A stretch of DNA of 64,000 nt, taken from contig NZ_JENB01000009.1 in assembly GCF_000708715.2 (NCBI RefSeq), forward strand, positions 62,001 to 126,000, in the 5' to 3' direction. Every line of letters begins with the position of its first letter. Position 1 is the stretch's first letter. Made by a program: the position numbers and the translations under genes. Shown one piece after another: positions 57,212 through 64,000 of this stretch. Below the pieces are notes generated by a model that was given only the letters and a program-made list of their open reading frames with translations, was not told where the DNA came from and searched no databases. The stretch is from Pseudomonas putida W15Oct28 (GTDB taxonomy: Bacteria; Pseudomonadota; Gammaproteobacteria; Pseudomonadales; Pseudomonadaceae).

Positions 57212-57430
57212 TCAAGGGCAACCCGGCGCCTTGCGCTGGTGGTCTTCGTCGTACTTTTCCAGGCCTTCCGGGCCCACGCGCTTGCTGATGACCGGCACGG
57301 TTTCGGCCTGCCACTCGGACTGGTAGCAACCGCCCTTGGGCGGCTGCGCCGGGTCGTCATCCGAGGCAGGGCTGCCAGAGCAGGCGCTCAGCAGGCCAGC
57401 CAGCATCATCACAGGCAATTGCTTGACCAT
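57212..57430 (-). CDS. Small lipoprotein of unknown function
   Basis: A 72-residue lipoprotein: MVKQLPVMMLAGLLSAC gives a signal peptide with lipobox LSAC, then an acidic linker and a short domain with KGGCYQSEW and a C-terminal Cys. The start at 57430 lies 32 bp after the pgk stop. I do not recognise a family. It is on the same strand as pgk and may be co-transcribed. Confidence 0.72.
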   Translation of the reverse strand: MVKQLPVMMLAGLLSACSGSPASDDDPAQPPKGGCYQSEWQAETVPVISKRVGPEGLEKYDEDHQRKAPGCP

Positions 57431-57462
57431 CAGGCCACTCCCTTTGCCAAGCGCCGACGTCA

Positions 57463-58626
57463 TCAGGCCTTGGCCCGCTCTTCCAGGATTGCCACCGCTG
57501 GCAGGACCTTGCCCTCGACGAACTCGAGGAAGGCACCACCACCGGTAGAAATGTAGGAGATTTCCTTGCTGACGCCATATTTGTCGATGGCTGCCAGGGT
57601 GTCACCGCCACCGGCGATGGAGAACGCAGCGCTGTCGGCGATGGCCTTGGCCAGTACCTTGGTGCCGTTGCCGAACTGGTCGAACTCGAACACGCCGACC
57701 GGGCCGTTCCACAGGACGGTCTTCGACGACTTCAGCAGCTCGGCGAAGTTGGCCGCGGTTTGCGGGCCGATGTCCAGGATCATGTCGTCGGCAGCAACGT
57801 CGGCGATGGCCTTGACGGTGGCTTCGGCAGTTTCGGCGAACTCCTTGGCAACCACCACGTCGACTGGCAGCGGTACGTTGACCTTGGCGGCGATGGCCTT
57901 GGCGGTCTCGACCAGGTCAGGTTCGTACAGCGACTTGCCCACCGGGTGGCCGGCAGCAGCCAGGAAGGTGTTGGCGATGCCACCACCGACAATCAGCAGG
58001 TCACAGATGGCGCTCAGGCTGTTGAGCACATCCAGCTTGGTGGACACCTTGGAGCCGGCAACGATGGCCGCCATCGGCTTGGCCGGGGCTTTCAGCGCCT
58101 TGCCCAGGGCATCCAGCTCGGCCGCCAGCAGCGGGCCGGCAGCGGCAACCTTGGCGAACTTGGCCACGCCATGGGTCGAACCTTCGGCGCGGTGAGCGGT
58201 GCCGAAAGCGTCCATGACGAACACGTCGCACAGGGCAGCGTATTTCTGCGCCAGCTCGTCGGCGTTCTTTTTCTCGCCCTTGTTGAAGCGCACGTTCTCG
58301 AACAGCACCAGTTCGCCGGCCTGTACCGCGACACCGTCCAGGTAGTCGGCAACCAGCGGCACGTCACGGCCCAGGGCCTTGCTCAGGTAGTCGGCAACCG
58401 GCTTGAGGCTGTTCTCGGCAGAGAATTCGCCTTCGGTCGGCCGGCCCAGGTGCGAGCAGACCATTACCGCCGCGCCCTTCTCCAGGGCCAGCTTGATGGT
58501 CGGCAGCGCTGCCAGGATACGCGCGTCGCTGGTTACCACACCGTCCTTCACAGGCACGTTGAGGTCTTCGCGGATCAGTACGCGCTTACCTTGCAGGTCG
58601 AGGTCGGTCATCTTCAACACGGTCAT
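57463..58626 (-). CDS. pgk: Phosphoglycerate kinase
   Basis: A 387-residue two-domain kinase that interconverts 1,3-bisphosphoglycerate and 3-phosphoglycerate. Visible: [51 protein letters not shown] and the ATP-site GGGDTLAAI. It lies 12 bp downstream of epd, forming an epd-pgk operon. Confidence 0.97.
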   Translation of the reverse strand: MTVLKMTDLDLQGKRVLIREDLNVPVKDGVVTSDARILAALPTIKLALEKGAAVMVCSHLGRPTEGEFSAENSLKPVADYLSKALGRDVPLVADYLDGVAVQAGELVLFENVRFNKGEKKNADELAQKYAALCDVFVMDAFGTAHRAEGSTHGVAKFAKVAAAGPLLAAELDALGKALKAPAKPMAAIVAGSKVSTKLDVLNSLSAICDLLIVGGGIANTFLAAAGHPVGKSLYEPDLVETAKAIAAKVNVPLPVDVVVAKEFAETAEATVKAIADVAADDMILDIGPQTAANFAELLKSSKTVLWNGPVGVFEFDQFGNGTKVLAKAIADSAAFSIAGGGDTLAAIDKYGVSKEISYISTGGGAFLEFVEGKVLPAVAILEERAKA

Positions 58627-58638
58627 GAATGCAGTCCT

Positions 58639-59700
58639 TCAGGGCTGTTTGTTGCGGGTTGGGTGGACGACGTGCAGAAAGTGTTCGGCAACGTCGAGCA
58701 TACGGTTGGCAAAACCCCATTCGTTGTCGAACCAGGCCAGCAGGTTCACCAGGCGGGGGCCGGAAACACGGGTCTGGCTGGCATCGACAATCGCCGAATG
58801 CGGGTCATGGTTGAAATCACAGCTGGCGTGCGGCAGCTCGGTATAGGCCAGCAAGCCTTTCAGCGGGCCTTCCAGCGCGGCCTCGCGCAGCACCCGGTTG
58901 ACCTCGGCCGCGCTGGTGTCGCGGGCGGTCTGCAGAGTGATGTCCAGGCACGAGACGTTGACGGTCGGTACACGTACCGCTTTGGCCTGGATTCGCCCGG
59001 CAAGTTCCGGGAGCAGGCGCTCGATGCCACGTGCCAGACCAGTGGACACCGGGATCACCGACTGGAAGGCCGAACGCGTGCGGCGCAGGTCTTCGTGGTG
59101 GTAGGCGTCGATCACCGGCTGGTCGTTCATCGCCGAGTGGATGGTGGTGATCTGCACGTATTCGATGCCGAACGCCTGGTCCAGCACACGCAGCAGCGGC
59201 ACGCCACAGTTGGTGGTACACGAAGCATTGGACACCAGGCGTTCGCTGCCGGTCAGGCAGGCCTGGTTGATGCCGTAGACCACCGTGGCGTCAACGTCGG
59301 CCTCGCTGGCCATCGGCTGCGAGAACAGCACACGCGGCGCGCCGGCGTCGAGGAAGCGCTGGCCATCGGCACGGGTGTTATAGGCACCCGAGCACTCCAG
59401 TACCAGGTCGATACCCAGCGAGGCCCAGTCGATGCCTTCGGGGGTGGCACTGCGCATTACCTTCACGCAGTCGCCATTGATATGCAGACAGTCGCCATCG
59501 ACCTTCACCTCGCCGGGGAAACGCCCATGGGTGGAGTCGAAGCGTGTCAGGTATTCCAGGCTGGCCTGGTCGGCCAGGTCGTTCAGCGCGACGATCTCGA
59601 AACCGGCCTTCGCCCCCCGCTCGAACAGCGCGCGCAGGACACAGCGGCCGATGCGGCCATAACCGTTGAGTGCAACTTTGTAGGGACGCAAGTGGGGCAT
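58639..59700 (-). CDS. epd: Erythrose-4-phosphate dehydrogenase (GAPDH family)
   Basis: A 353-residue enzyme of the glyceraldehyde-3-phosphate dehydrogenase fold: VALNGYGRIGRCVLRALFER (NAD-binding), catalytic Cys in SNASCTTNCGVPLL, and WFDNEWGFANRMLD near the C-terminus. Position between tkt and pgk supports Epd, which feeds pyridoxal phosphate synthesis, rather than a glycolytic Gap, though sequence alone is not decisive. The Met at 59700 was chosen. Confidence 0.88.
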   Translation of the reverse strand: MPHLRPYKVALNGYGRIGRCVLRALFERGAKAGFEIVALNDLADQASLEYLTRFDSTHGRFPGEVKVDGDCLHINGDCVKVMRSATPEGIDWASLGIDLVLECSGAYNTRADGQRFLDAGAPRVLFSQPMASEADVDATVVYGINQACLTGSERLVSNASCTTNCGVPLLRVLDQAFGIEYVQITTIHSAMNDQPVIDAYHHEDLRRTRSAFQSVIPVSTGLARGIERLLPELAGRIQAKAVRVPTVNVSCLDITLQTARDTSAAEVNRVLREAALEGPLKGLLAYTELPHASCDFNHDPHSAIVDASQTRVSGPRLVNLLAWFDNEWGFANRMLDVAEHFLHVVHPTRNKQP

Positions 59701-59729
59701 TCGTTGGCTCGCTAACGCATGATGGCTTT

Positions 59730-59850
59730 TGGGGCCGCGTTGCGGCCATCGCGACACAAGGCCGCTCCCACAAGAACCGCGCCGTCATCTGAACAGCGCC
59801 GTACCTGTGGGAGCGGCCTTGCGTCGCGATGGAGGGCGAAGCCCTCCCCT
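59730..59850. repeat. Inverted REP doublet
   Basis: Facing elements at 59730-59771 and 59803-59850 between epd and tkt; the second ends in a GGAGGGC/GCCCTCC stem. Confidence 0.87.
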
Positions 59851-59860
59851 TGCACGACCT

Positions 59861-59880
59861 GGAGGGCGTCACTGCCCTCC
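59861..59880 (-). terminator. Hairpin after tkt
   Basis: GGAGGGC / GCCCTCC with a 6-nt loop, 9 bp past the tkt stop. There is no T-tract, so termination is uncertain. Confidence 0.45.
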
Positions 59881-59889
59881 ATTGTTACA

Positions 59890-61887
59890 TCAGTCTTCCA
59901 GCAGCTCTTCGGCAGTGCCCAGGATGTTCTCCAGGGTGAAGCCGAACTCTTCGAACAGTGCCGGAGCTGGCGCCGACTCACCGTAGGTGGTCATGCCAAT
60001 GATACGACCTTCCAGGCCGACGTACTTGTACCAGAAGTCGGCATGGGCGGCTTCGATGGCGATGCGCGCACCCACTTCCAGCGGCAGCACGGACTGCTTG
60101 TAGGCCGCGTCCTGAGCGTCGAACACGCTGGTGCTCGGCATCGACACGACGCGCACCTTGCGGCCTTGCTCGGTCAGTTTGTCGAAGGCCTGAACGGCCA
60201 GGCCCACTTCGGAACCGGTGGCGATCAGGATCAGCTCAGGCTCGCCAGCACAGTCCTTGAGCACGTAACCGCCACGGGCGATGTCGGCGATCTGCGCATC
60301 GCTGCGCACTTGGTGCTGCAGGTTCTGACGCGAGAAGATCAGCGCCGATGGGCCGTCCTTGCGCTCCAGGGCGTGCTTCCAGGACACGGCGGATTCCACG
60401 GCGTCGGCCGGGCGCCAGGTGTCCAGGTTCGGCGTGCAGCGCAGGCTGGCCAGCTGCTCGATCGGCTGGTGAGTCGGGCCGTCTTCGCCCAGGCCGATGG
60501 AGTCGTGGGTGTAGACGTGGATCACACGTTGCTTCATCAGGGCAGACATGCGCACGGCGTTGCGGGCGTATTCCATGAACATCAGGAAGGTCGCGCCGTA
60601 AGGCACCAGGCCACCGTGCAGGGCAACGCCGTTCATGATGGCGGTCATGCCGAACTCGCGCACGCCGTAGTACATGTAGTTGCCGTTGGCATCTTCATGG
60701 CTGACGCCCTTGCAACCTTTCCACAGGGTCAGGTTGGAGCCGGCCAGGTCGGCCGAGCCGCCCAGCAGTTCCGGCAGCAGCGGGCCAAAGGCGTTCAGGG
60801 TGTTCTGGCTGGCCTTGCGGCTGGCAATGGTTTCGCCCTTGGCCGCGACTTCAGCAATATAGGCAGCGGCTTTTTCTGCGAAGTCGGCTGGCAGCTCGCC
60901 GTTCAGGCGGCGCTTGAGCTCGCTGGCCAGTTCCGGGAAGGCAGCAGCGTAAGCGTCGAAACGCGTGTTCCATTCGGCTTCGGCCTTGGCACCGGCTTGC
61001 TTGGCGTCCCACTCGGCGTAGATGTCGGCAGGGACTTCGAACGGACCGTGGTTCCAGTTCAGTTCCTTGCGGGCCAGGGCGATTTCGTCGTTGCCCAGCG
61101 GAGCACCGTGGCAGTCTTCCTTGCCCTGCTTGTTCGGCGAACCGAAACCGATGATGGTCTTGCAGCAGATCAGGGTCGGGCGATCGCTCTTGCGGGCGGT
61201 CTCGATGGCGGTACGGATCTCGTCGGCGTCGTGGCCGTTGACGTTGCGGATCACCAGCCAGTTGTAGGACTCGAAACGCTTCGGCGTGTCGTCGGTGAAC
61301 CAGCCTTCCACTTCACCGTCGATGGAGATGCCGTTGTCGTCATAGAAGGCAACCAGCTTGTTCAGGCCCAGGGTGCCGGCCAGCGAGGCGACTTCGTGGG
61401 AGATGCCTTCCATCATGCAGCCGTCGCCCAGGAACACATAGGTGTTGTGGTCGACAACGTTGTGGCCGTCACGGTTGAACTGGGCGCCCAGCACTTTTTC
61501 GGCCAGGGCAAAGCCCACGGCGTTGGCCAGGCCTTGGCCCAGCGGGCCGGTGGTGGTCTCTACACCCGCGGTGTAGCCGAACTCCGGGTGGCCCGGGGTG
61601 CGGCTGTGCAGCTGGCGGAACGATTTGAGGTCATCGATGGTGACGTCGTAGCCGGTCAGGTGCAGCAGCGAGTAGATCAGCATCGAGCCGTGGCCGTTGG
61701 ACAGCACGAAGCGGTCACGGTCGGCGAAGTTAGGGTTGCTCGGGTTGTGCTTCAGATAGTCGCGCCAAAGCACTTCGGCGATATCCGCCATGCCCATGGG
61801 GGCACCTGGGTGGCCGCTGTTGGCCTTTTGCACGGCATCCATGCTGAGTGCACGAATGGCGTTGGCACGTTCACGACGGCTGGGCAT
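59890..61887 (-). CDS. tkt: Transketolase
   Basis: A 665-residue thiamine-diphosphate enzyme of the pentose phosphate pathway. Conserved: [20 protein letters not shown], the ThDP motif [14 protein letters not shown] to AFYDDN, and the [18 protein letters not shown] block. The Met at 61887 ([15 protein letters not shown]) has a CAGGAG site; the open frame extends 54 codons upstream without support. It is divergent from the ArsR-methyltransferase gene across a 227-bp gap. Confidence 0.97.
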   Translation of the reverse strand: MPSRRERANAIRALSMDAVQKANSGHPGAPMGMADIAEVLWRDYLKHNPSNPNFADRDRFVLSNGHGSMLIYSLLHLTGYDVTIDDLKSFRQLHSRTPGHPEFGYTAGVETTTGPLGQGLANAVGFALAEKVLGAQFNRDGHNVVDHNTYVFLGDGCMMEGISHEVASLAGTLGLNKLVAFYDDNGISIDGEVEGWFTDDTPKRFESYNWLVIRNVNGHDADEIRTAIETARKSDRPTLICCKTIIGFGSPNKQGKEDCHGAPLGNDEIALARKELNWNHGPFEVPADIYAEWDAKQAGAKAEAEWNTRFDAYAAAFPELASELKRRLNGELPADFAEKAAAYIAEVAAKGETIASRKASQNTLNAFGPLLPELLGGSADLAGSNLTLWKGCKGVSHEDANGNYMYYGVREFGMTAIMNGVALHGGLVPYGATFLMFMEYARNAVRMSALMKQRVIHVYTHDSIGLGEDGPTHQPIEQLASLRCTPNLDTWRPADAVESAVSWKHALERKDGPSALIFSRQNLQHQVRSDAQIADIARGGYVLKDCAGEPELILIATGSEVGLAVQAFDKLTEQGRKVRVVSMPSTSVFDAQDAAYKQSVLPLEVGARIAIEAAHADFWYKYVGLEGRIIGMTTYGESAPAPALFEEFGFTLENILGTAEELLED

Positions 61888-62050
61888 CGCTGATCTCCTG
61901 GGGGCTTGAATAGGTAGTGTTACGAAAAAAGGCGGCCATTTTCGCCCACTGGGGGGTTTGGGGCAATGACGTATGGTCGCAGTCGGGGGATTTTCCTGTG
62001 ATTGGCATTCAATTCGGGGCAAAACCGGGTTAAGCGTCCCGCCCATCACC

Positions 62051-62074
62051 CAATATCAAAACTTTTTGATATTG
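62051..62074. promoter_or_regulatory. Perfect palindrome, probable SahR-type operator
   Basis: Exact inverted repeat with 11-bp arms (CAATATCAAAA and its complement) around a CT centre, 40 bp before the ATG of the ArsR-methyltransferase gene, next to a TTGATA/TTGCTA -35-like region and a TAGACT -10-like box. ArsR regulators bind such palindromes, so this is the probable autoregulatory operator. Confidence 0.72.
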
Positions 62075-62114
62075 GCCTTGCTAGGGCATCGATGCCTGTC
62101 TAGACTGCCGCCCC

Positions 62115-63107
62115 ATGAACCTCCGTGCGCAATCGATCCCCGAGCAACGCGAAGCATTGGCCGCCCTGTGCAAAGCCAGTGGCGACGCGCTGCGCCTGAA
62201 CGTTTTGCGCGCACTGGCCAACGATTCGTTCGGCGTGCTGGAGCTGGCGCAGATCTTCGACATCGGCCAGTCGGGCATGAGCCACCACCTGAAGGTGCTG
62301 GCCCAGGCCGAGCTGGTGGCAACCCGCCGCGAAGGCAATGCCATCTTCTATCGCCGCGCCCTGCCCGACAGCCTGCGCCTGGGTGGTAGGCTGCATGCGG
62401 CGCTGCTCGAAGAAGTCGACGACCTGGTCCTGCCGCCCGATGTGCAGGCGCGGATCGCCCAGGTGCAACAGCGCCGCGCGGCCACCAGCCAGGACTTCTT
62501 CTTGCGCGTTGAAGAAAAGTTTCGCGCCCAGCAAGACTTGATAGCCGGCCTGCCGCAGTACCGCGAAAGCCTGCTGGCGCTGCTCGACAAACTGCATTTC
62601 GACCCGACCGCCAGCGCCCTGGAGGTGGGCCCCGGTGACGGCGGCTTCCTCCCCGACCTGGCCCGGCGCTTCGCCCAGGTGACCGCCCTGGACAACAGCC
62701 CGACCATGCTCGAACTGGCGCGCCAGGTGTGCCAGCGCGAGGGGCTCGACAACGTGAACCTGCAGTTGGCCGATGCACTGGGTGCAACGGATGTGGCCGC
62801 CGACTGCGTTGTGCTGAACATGGTACTGCACCATTTCAGCGACCCGGCCCTGGCCTTGTGCCAGTTGGCCAAACGGGTGAAGGCAGGCGGCAGCCTGCTG
62901 GTCACCGAATTGTGCAGCCATGACCAGGGGTGGGCGCGGGACGCCTGCGGCGACCTGTGGCTTGGCTTTGAACAGGACGACCTGGCCCGCTGGGCCAACG
63001 CCGCCGGGCTGGCCCATGGGGACAGCCTGTACGTGGGCTTGCGTAACGGTTTCCAGATCCAGGTCCGCCATTTCCAGCGGACGGCTGGCGACATACACCA
63101 TCGGTAA
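62115..63107 (+). CDS. sahR: ArsR-type regulator fused to a SAM-dependent methyltransferase domain (SahR-like)
   Basis: A 330-residue protein. Residues about 10-90 form an ArsR winged helix (ALCKASGDALRLNVLRALAN, then IFDIGQSGMSHHLKVLAQAE); residues about 160-320 a class I methyltransferase domain with motif I ALEVGPGDGGFLPDL. This layout is that of SahR, an ArsR regulator that senses S-adenosylhomocysteine and controls methionine-cycle genes. The next gene, metK, is 18 bp away. No Shine-Dalgarno sequence precedes the ATG, so the message may be leaderless or nearly so. The symbol is by domain layout and context. Confidence 0.8.
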   Translation: MNLRAQSIPEQREALAALCKASGDALRLNVLRALANDSFGVLELAQIFDIGQSGMSHHLKVLAQAELVATRREGNAIFYRRALPDSLRLGGRLHAALLEEVDDLVLPPDVQARIAQVQQRRAATSQDFFLRVEEKFRAQQDLIAGLPQYRESLLALLDKLHFDPTASALEVGPGDGGFLPDLARRFAQVTALDNSPTMLELARQVCQREGLDNVNLQLADALGATDVAADCVVLNMVLHHFSDPALALCQLAKRVKAGGSLLVTELCSHDQGWARDACGDLWLGFEQDDLARWANAAGLAHGDSLYVGLRNGFQIQVRHFQRTAGDIHHR

Positions 63108-63125
63108 ATTTCAGGAACCTTCGAG

Positions 63126-64000
63126 ATGAGCGAATACTCCCTTTTCACCTCCGAGTCCGTGTCCGAAGGGCATCCGGACAAGATCGCCGACCAGATTTCG
63201 GACGCTGTCCTTGATGCCATCATCGCTCAGGACAAATACGCCCGCGTAGCGTGCGAAACCCTGGTCAAGACCGGTGTCGCCATCATCGCCGGCGAAGTCA
63301 GCACCTCGGCCTGGGTCGACCTGGAAGACCTGGTGCGCAAGGTCATCATCGACATCGGCTACAACAGCTCCGACGTCGGCTTCGACGGCGCCACCTGCGC
63401 CGTGATGAACATCATCGGCAAGCAGTCGGTGGACATCGCCCAGGGCGTAGACCGCTCCAAGCCAGAAGACCAGGGCGCCGGTGACCAGGGCCTGATGTTT
63501 GGCTATGCCAGCAACGAAACCGAAGTGCTGATGCCAGCACCGATCTGCTTCTCGCACCGCCTGGTCGAGCGCCAGGCCGAAGCGCGCAAGTCCGGCCTGC
63601 TGCCGTGGCTGCGCCCGGATGCCAAGTCGCAGGTCACCTGCCGCTACGAAAACGGCAAGGTCGTCGGTATTGACGCCGTGGTGCTGTCGACCCAGCACAA
63701 CCCGGAAGTGTCGCAGAAAGACCTGCAAGAAGCCGTGATGGAGCTGATCGTCAAGCACACCCTGCCTGCCGAGCTGCTGCACAAGGGCACCCAGTACCAC
63801 ATCAACCCGACCGGCAACTTCATCATCGGTGGCCCGGTGGGTGACTGTGGCCTGACCGGCCGCAAGATCATCGTCGACTCCTACGGCGGCATGGCCCGCC
63901 ACGGTGGTGGTGCGTTCTCCGGCAAGGACCCGTCCAAGGTCGACCGTTCCGCCGCCTACGCCGGCCGCTACGTGGCCAAGAACATCGTTGCCGCCGGCCT
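63126..64000 (+). CDS. metK: S-adenosylmethionine synthetase, partial (N-terminal 291 codons)
   Basis: Makes S-adenosylmethionine from ATP and methionine. The frame is open to the right edge, where it is cut. The start [20 protein letters not shown], the methionine/ATP loop [26 protein letters not shown] and [19 protein letters not shown] are all present. An AGGAA site precedes the ATG. It is directly downstream of the SahR-like regulator gene and is probably one of its targets and co-transcribed with it. Confidence 0.97.
   Translation, partial: MSEYSLFTSESVSEGHPDKIADQISDAVLDAIIAQDKYARVACETLVKTGVAIIAGEVSTSAWVDLEDLVRKVIIDIGYNSSDVGFDGATCAVMNIIGKQSVDIAQGVDRSKPEDQGAGDQGLMFGYASNETEVLMPAPICFSHRLVERQAEARKSGLLPWLRPDAKSQVTCRYENGKVVGIDAVVLSTQHNPEVSQKDLQEAVMELIVKHTLPAELLHKGTQYHINPTGNFIIGGPVGDCGLTGRKIIVDSYGGMARHGGGAFSGKDPSKVDRSAAYAGRYVAKNIVAAG

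Noticed and set aside
57760..59715. Long plus-strand open frame opposite pgk and epd
   Set aside because: It lies entirely antisense to two clear genes, crosses their junction and has no motif.

Overview
The window is a GC-rich chromosomal segment that reads as the Pseudomonas putida group. Three things point there: the many 35-45 bp REP sequences of the P. putida type, which occur mostly as inverted doublets at gene ends; the gene order of the LPS core cluster (hldE, msbA, waaL ... dnpA, mig-14, wapH, wapO); and a CfcR-type REC-PAS-GGDEF-EAL regulator beside fba, pgk, epd and tkt. I see no rRNA, tRNA, CRISPR array, integrase, transposase or prophage gene.

Layout. Positions 1-5300 hold nudF with its coupled DUF1249 partner, a DUF3298-type lipoprotein, and the thiamine genes cytX and thiC, with a TPP riboswitch ahead of thiC. 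Positions 5400-12800 hold a TolC-like outer-membrane channel, waaA (Kdo transferase), a LysR regulator divergent from an SMR efflux pump, and a coupled FAD oxidoreductase / aldo-keto reductase pair followed by a 322-residue protein with a Nudix-like motif. Positions 12900-26300 are the LPS core and export cluster: hldE, msbA, waaL, a core kinase, four glycosyltransferases, dnpA, mig-14 and the carbamoyltransferase wapO. Then come rlmJ and the divergent proline genes putP and putA, whose shared promoter region carries seven GTTGCA motifs of the PutA operator type.

Positions 33380-39650, between putA and an acyl-CoA dehydrogenase gene, are an accessory hotspot. It contains three long copies and one half copy of a roughly 280-330 bp palindromic repeat (one copy has perfect 90-bp arms). 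Between them lie an orphan membrane protein, an orphan ABC exporter half-transporter, a DUF3077 gene plus a decayed DUF3077 tail, a small MLKIVPDPP-type protein, and a low-GC three-gene cassette of unknown function. This is the most likely place for something undescribed.

Positions 39654-53154 are more ordinary: acyl-CoA dehydrogenase, a TldD/PmbA protease pair, a DHA2-type MFS pump, a dbpA helicase gene broken by an internal deletion with a frameshift, an HI0933-type flavoprotein, a YccS-like FUSC membrane protein, a periplasmic solute-binding protein, an ElaA-type acetyltransferase, a winged-helix protein and a YgjP-like metallopeptidase.

Positions 53194-64000 hold cfcR, then the sugar-phosphate genes fba, pgk, epd and tkt (with an MliC-type lysozyme inhibitor and a small lipoprotein between them). 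They end with a divergent ArsR-methyltransferase regulator of the SahR type, with a perfect 11-bp palindrome just upstream, and metK, which runs off the right edge. Start codons were moved downstream of the longest open frame wherever a ribosome binding site and family length agreed. Several genes use GTG or TTG.
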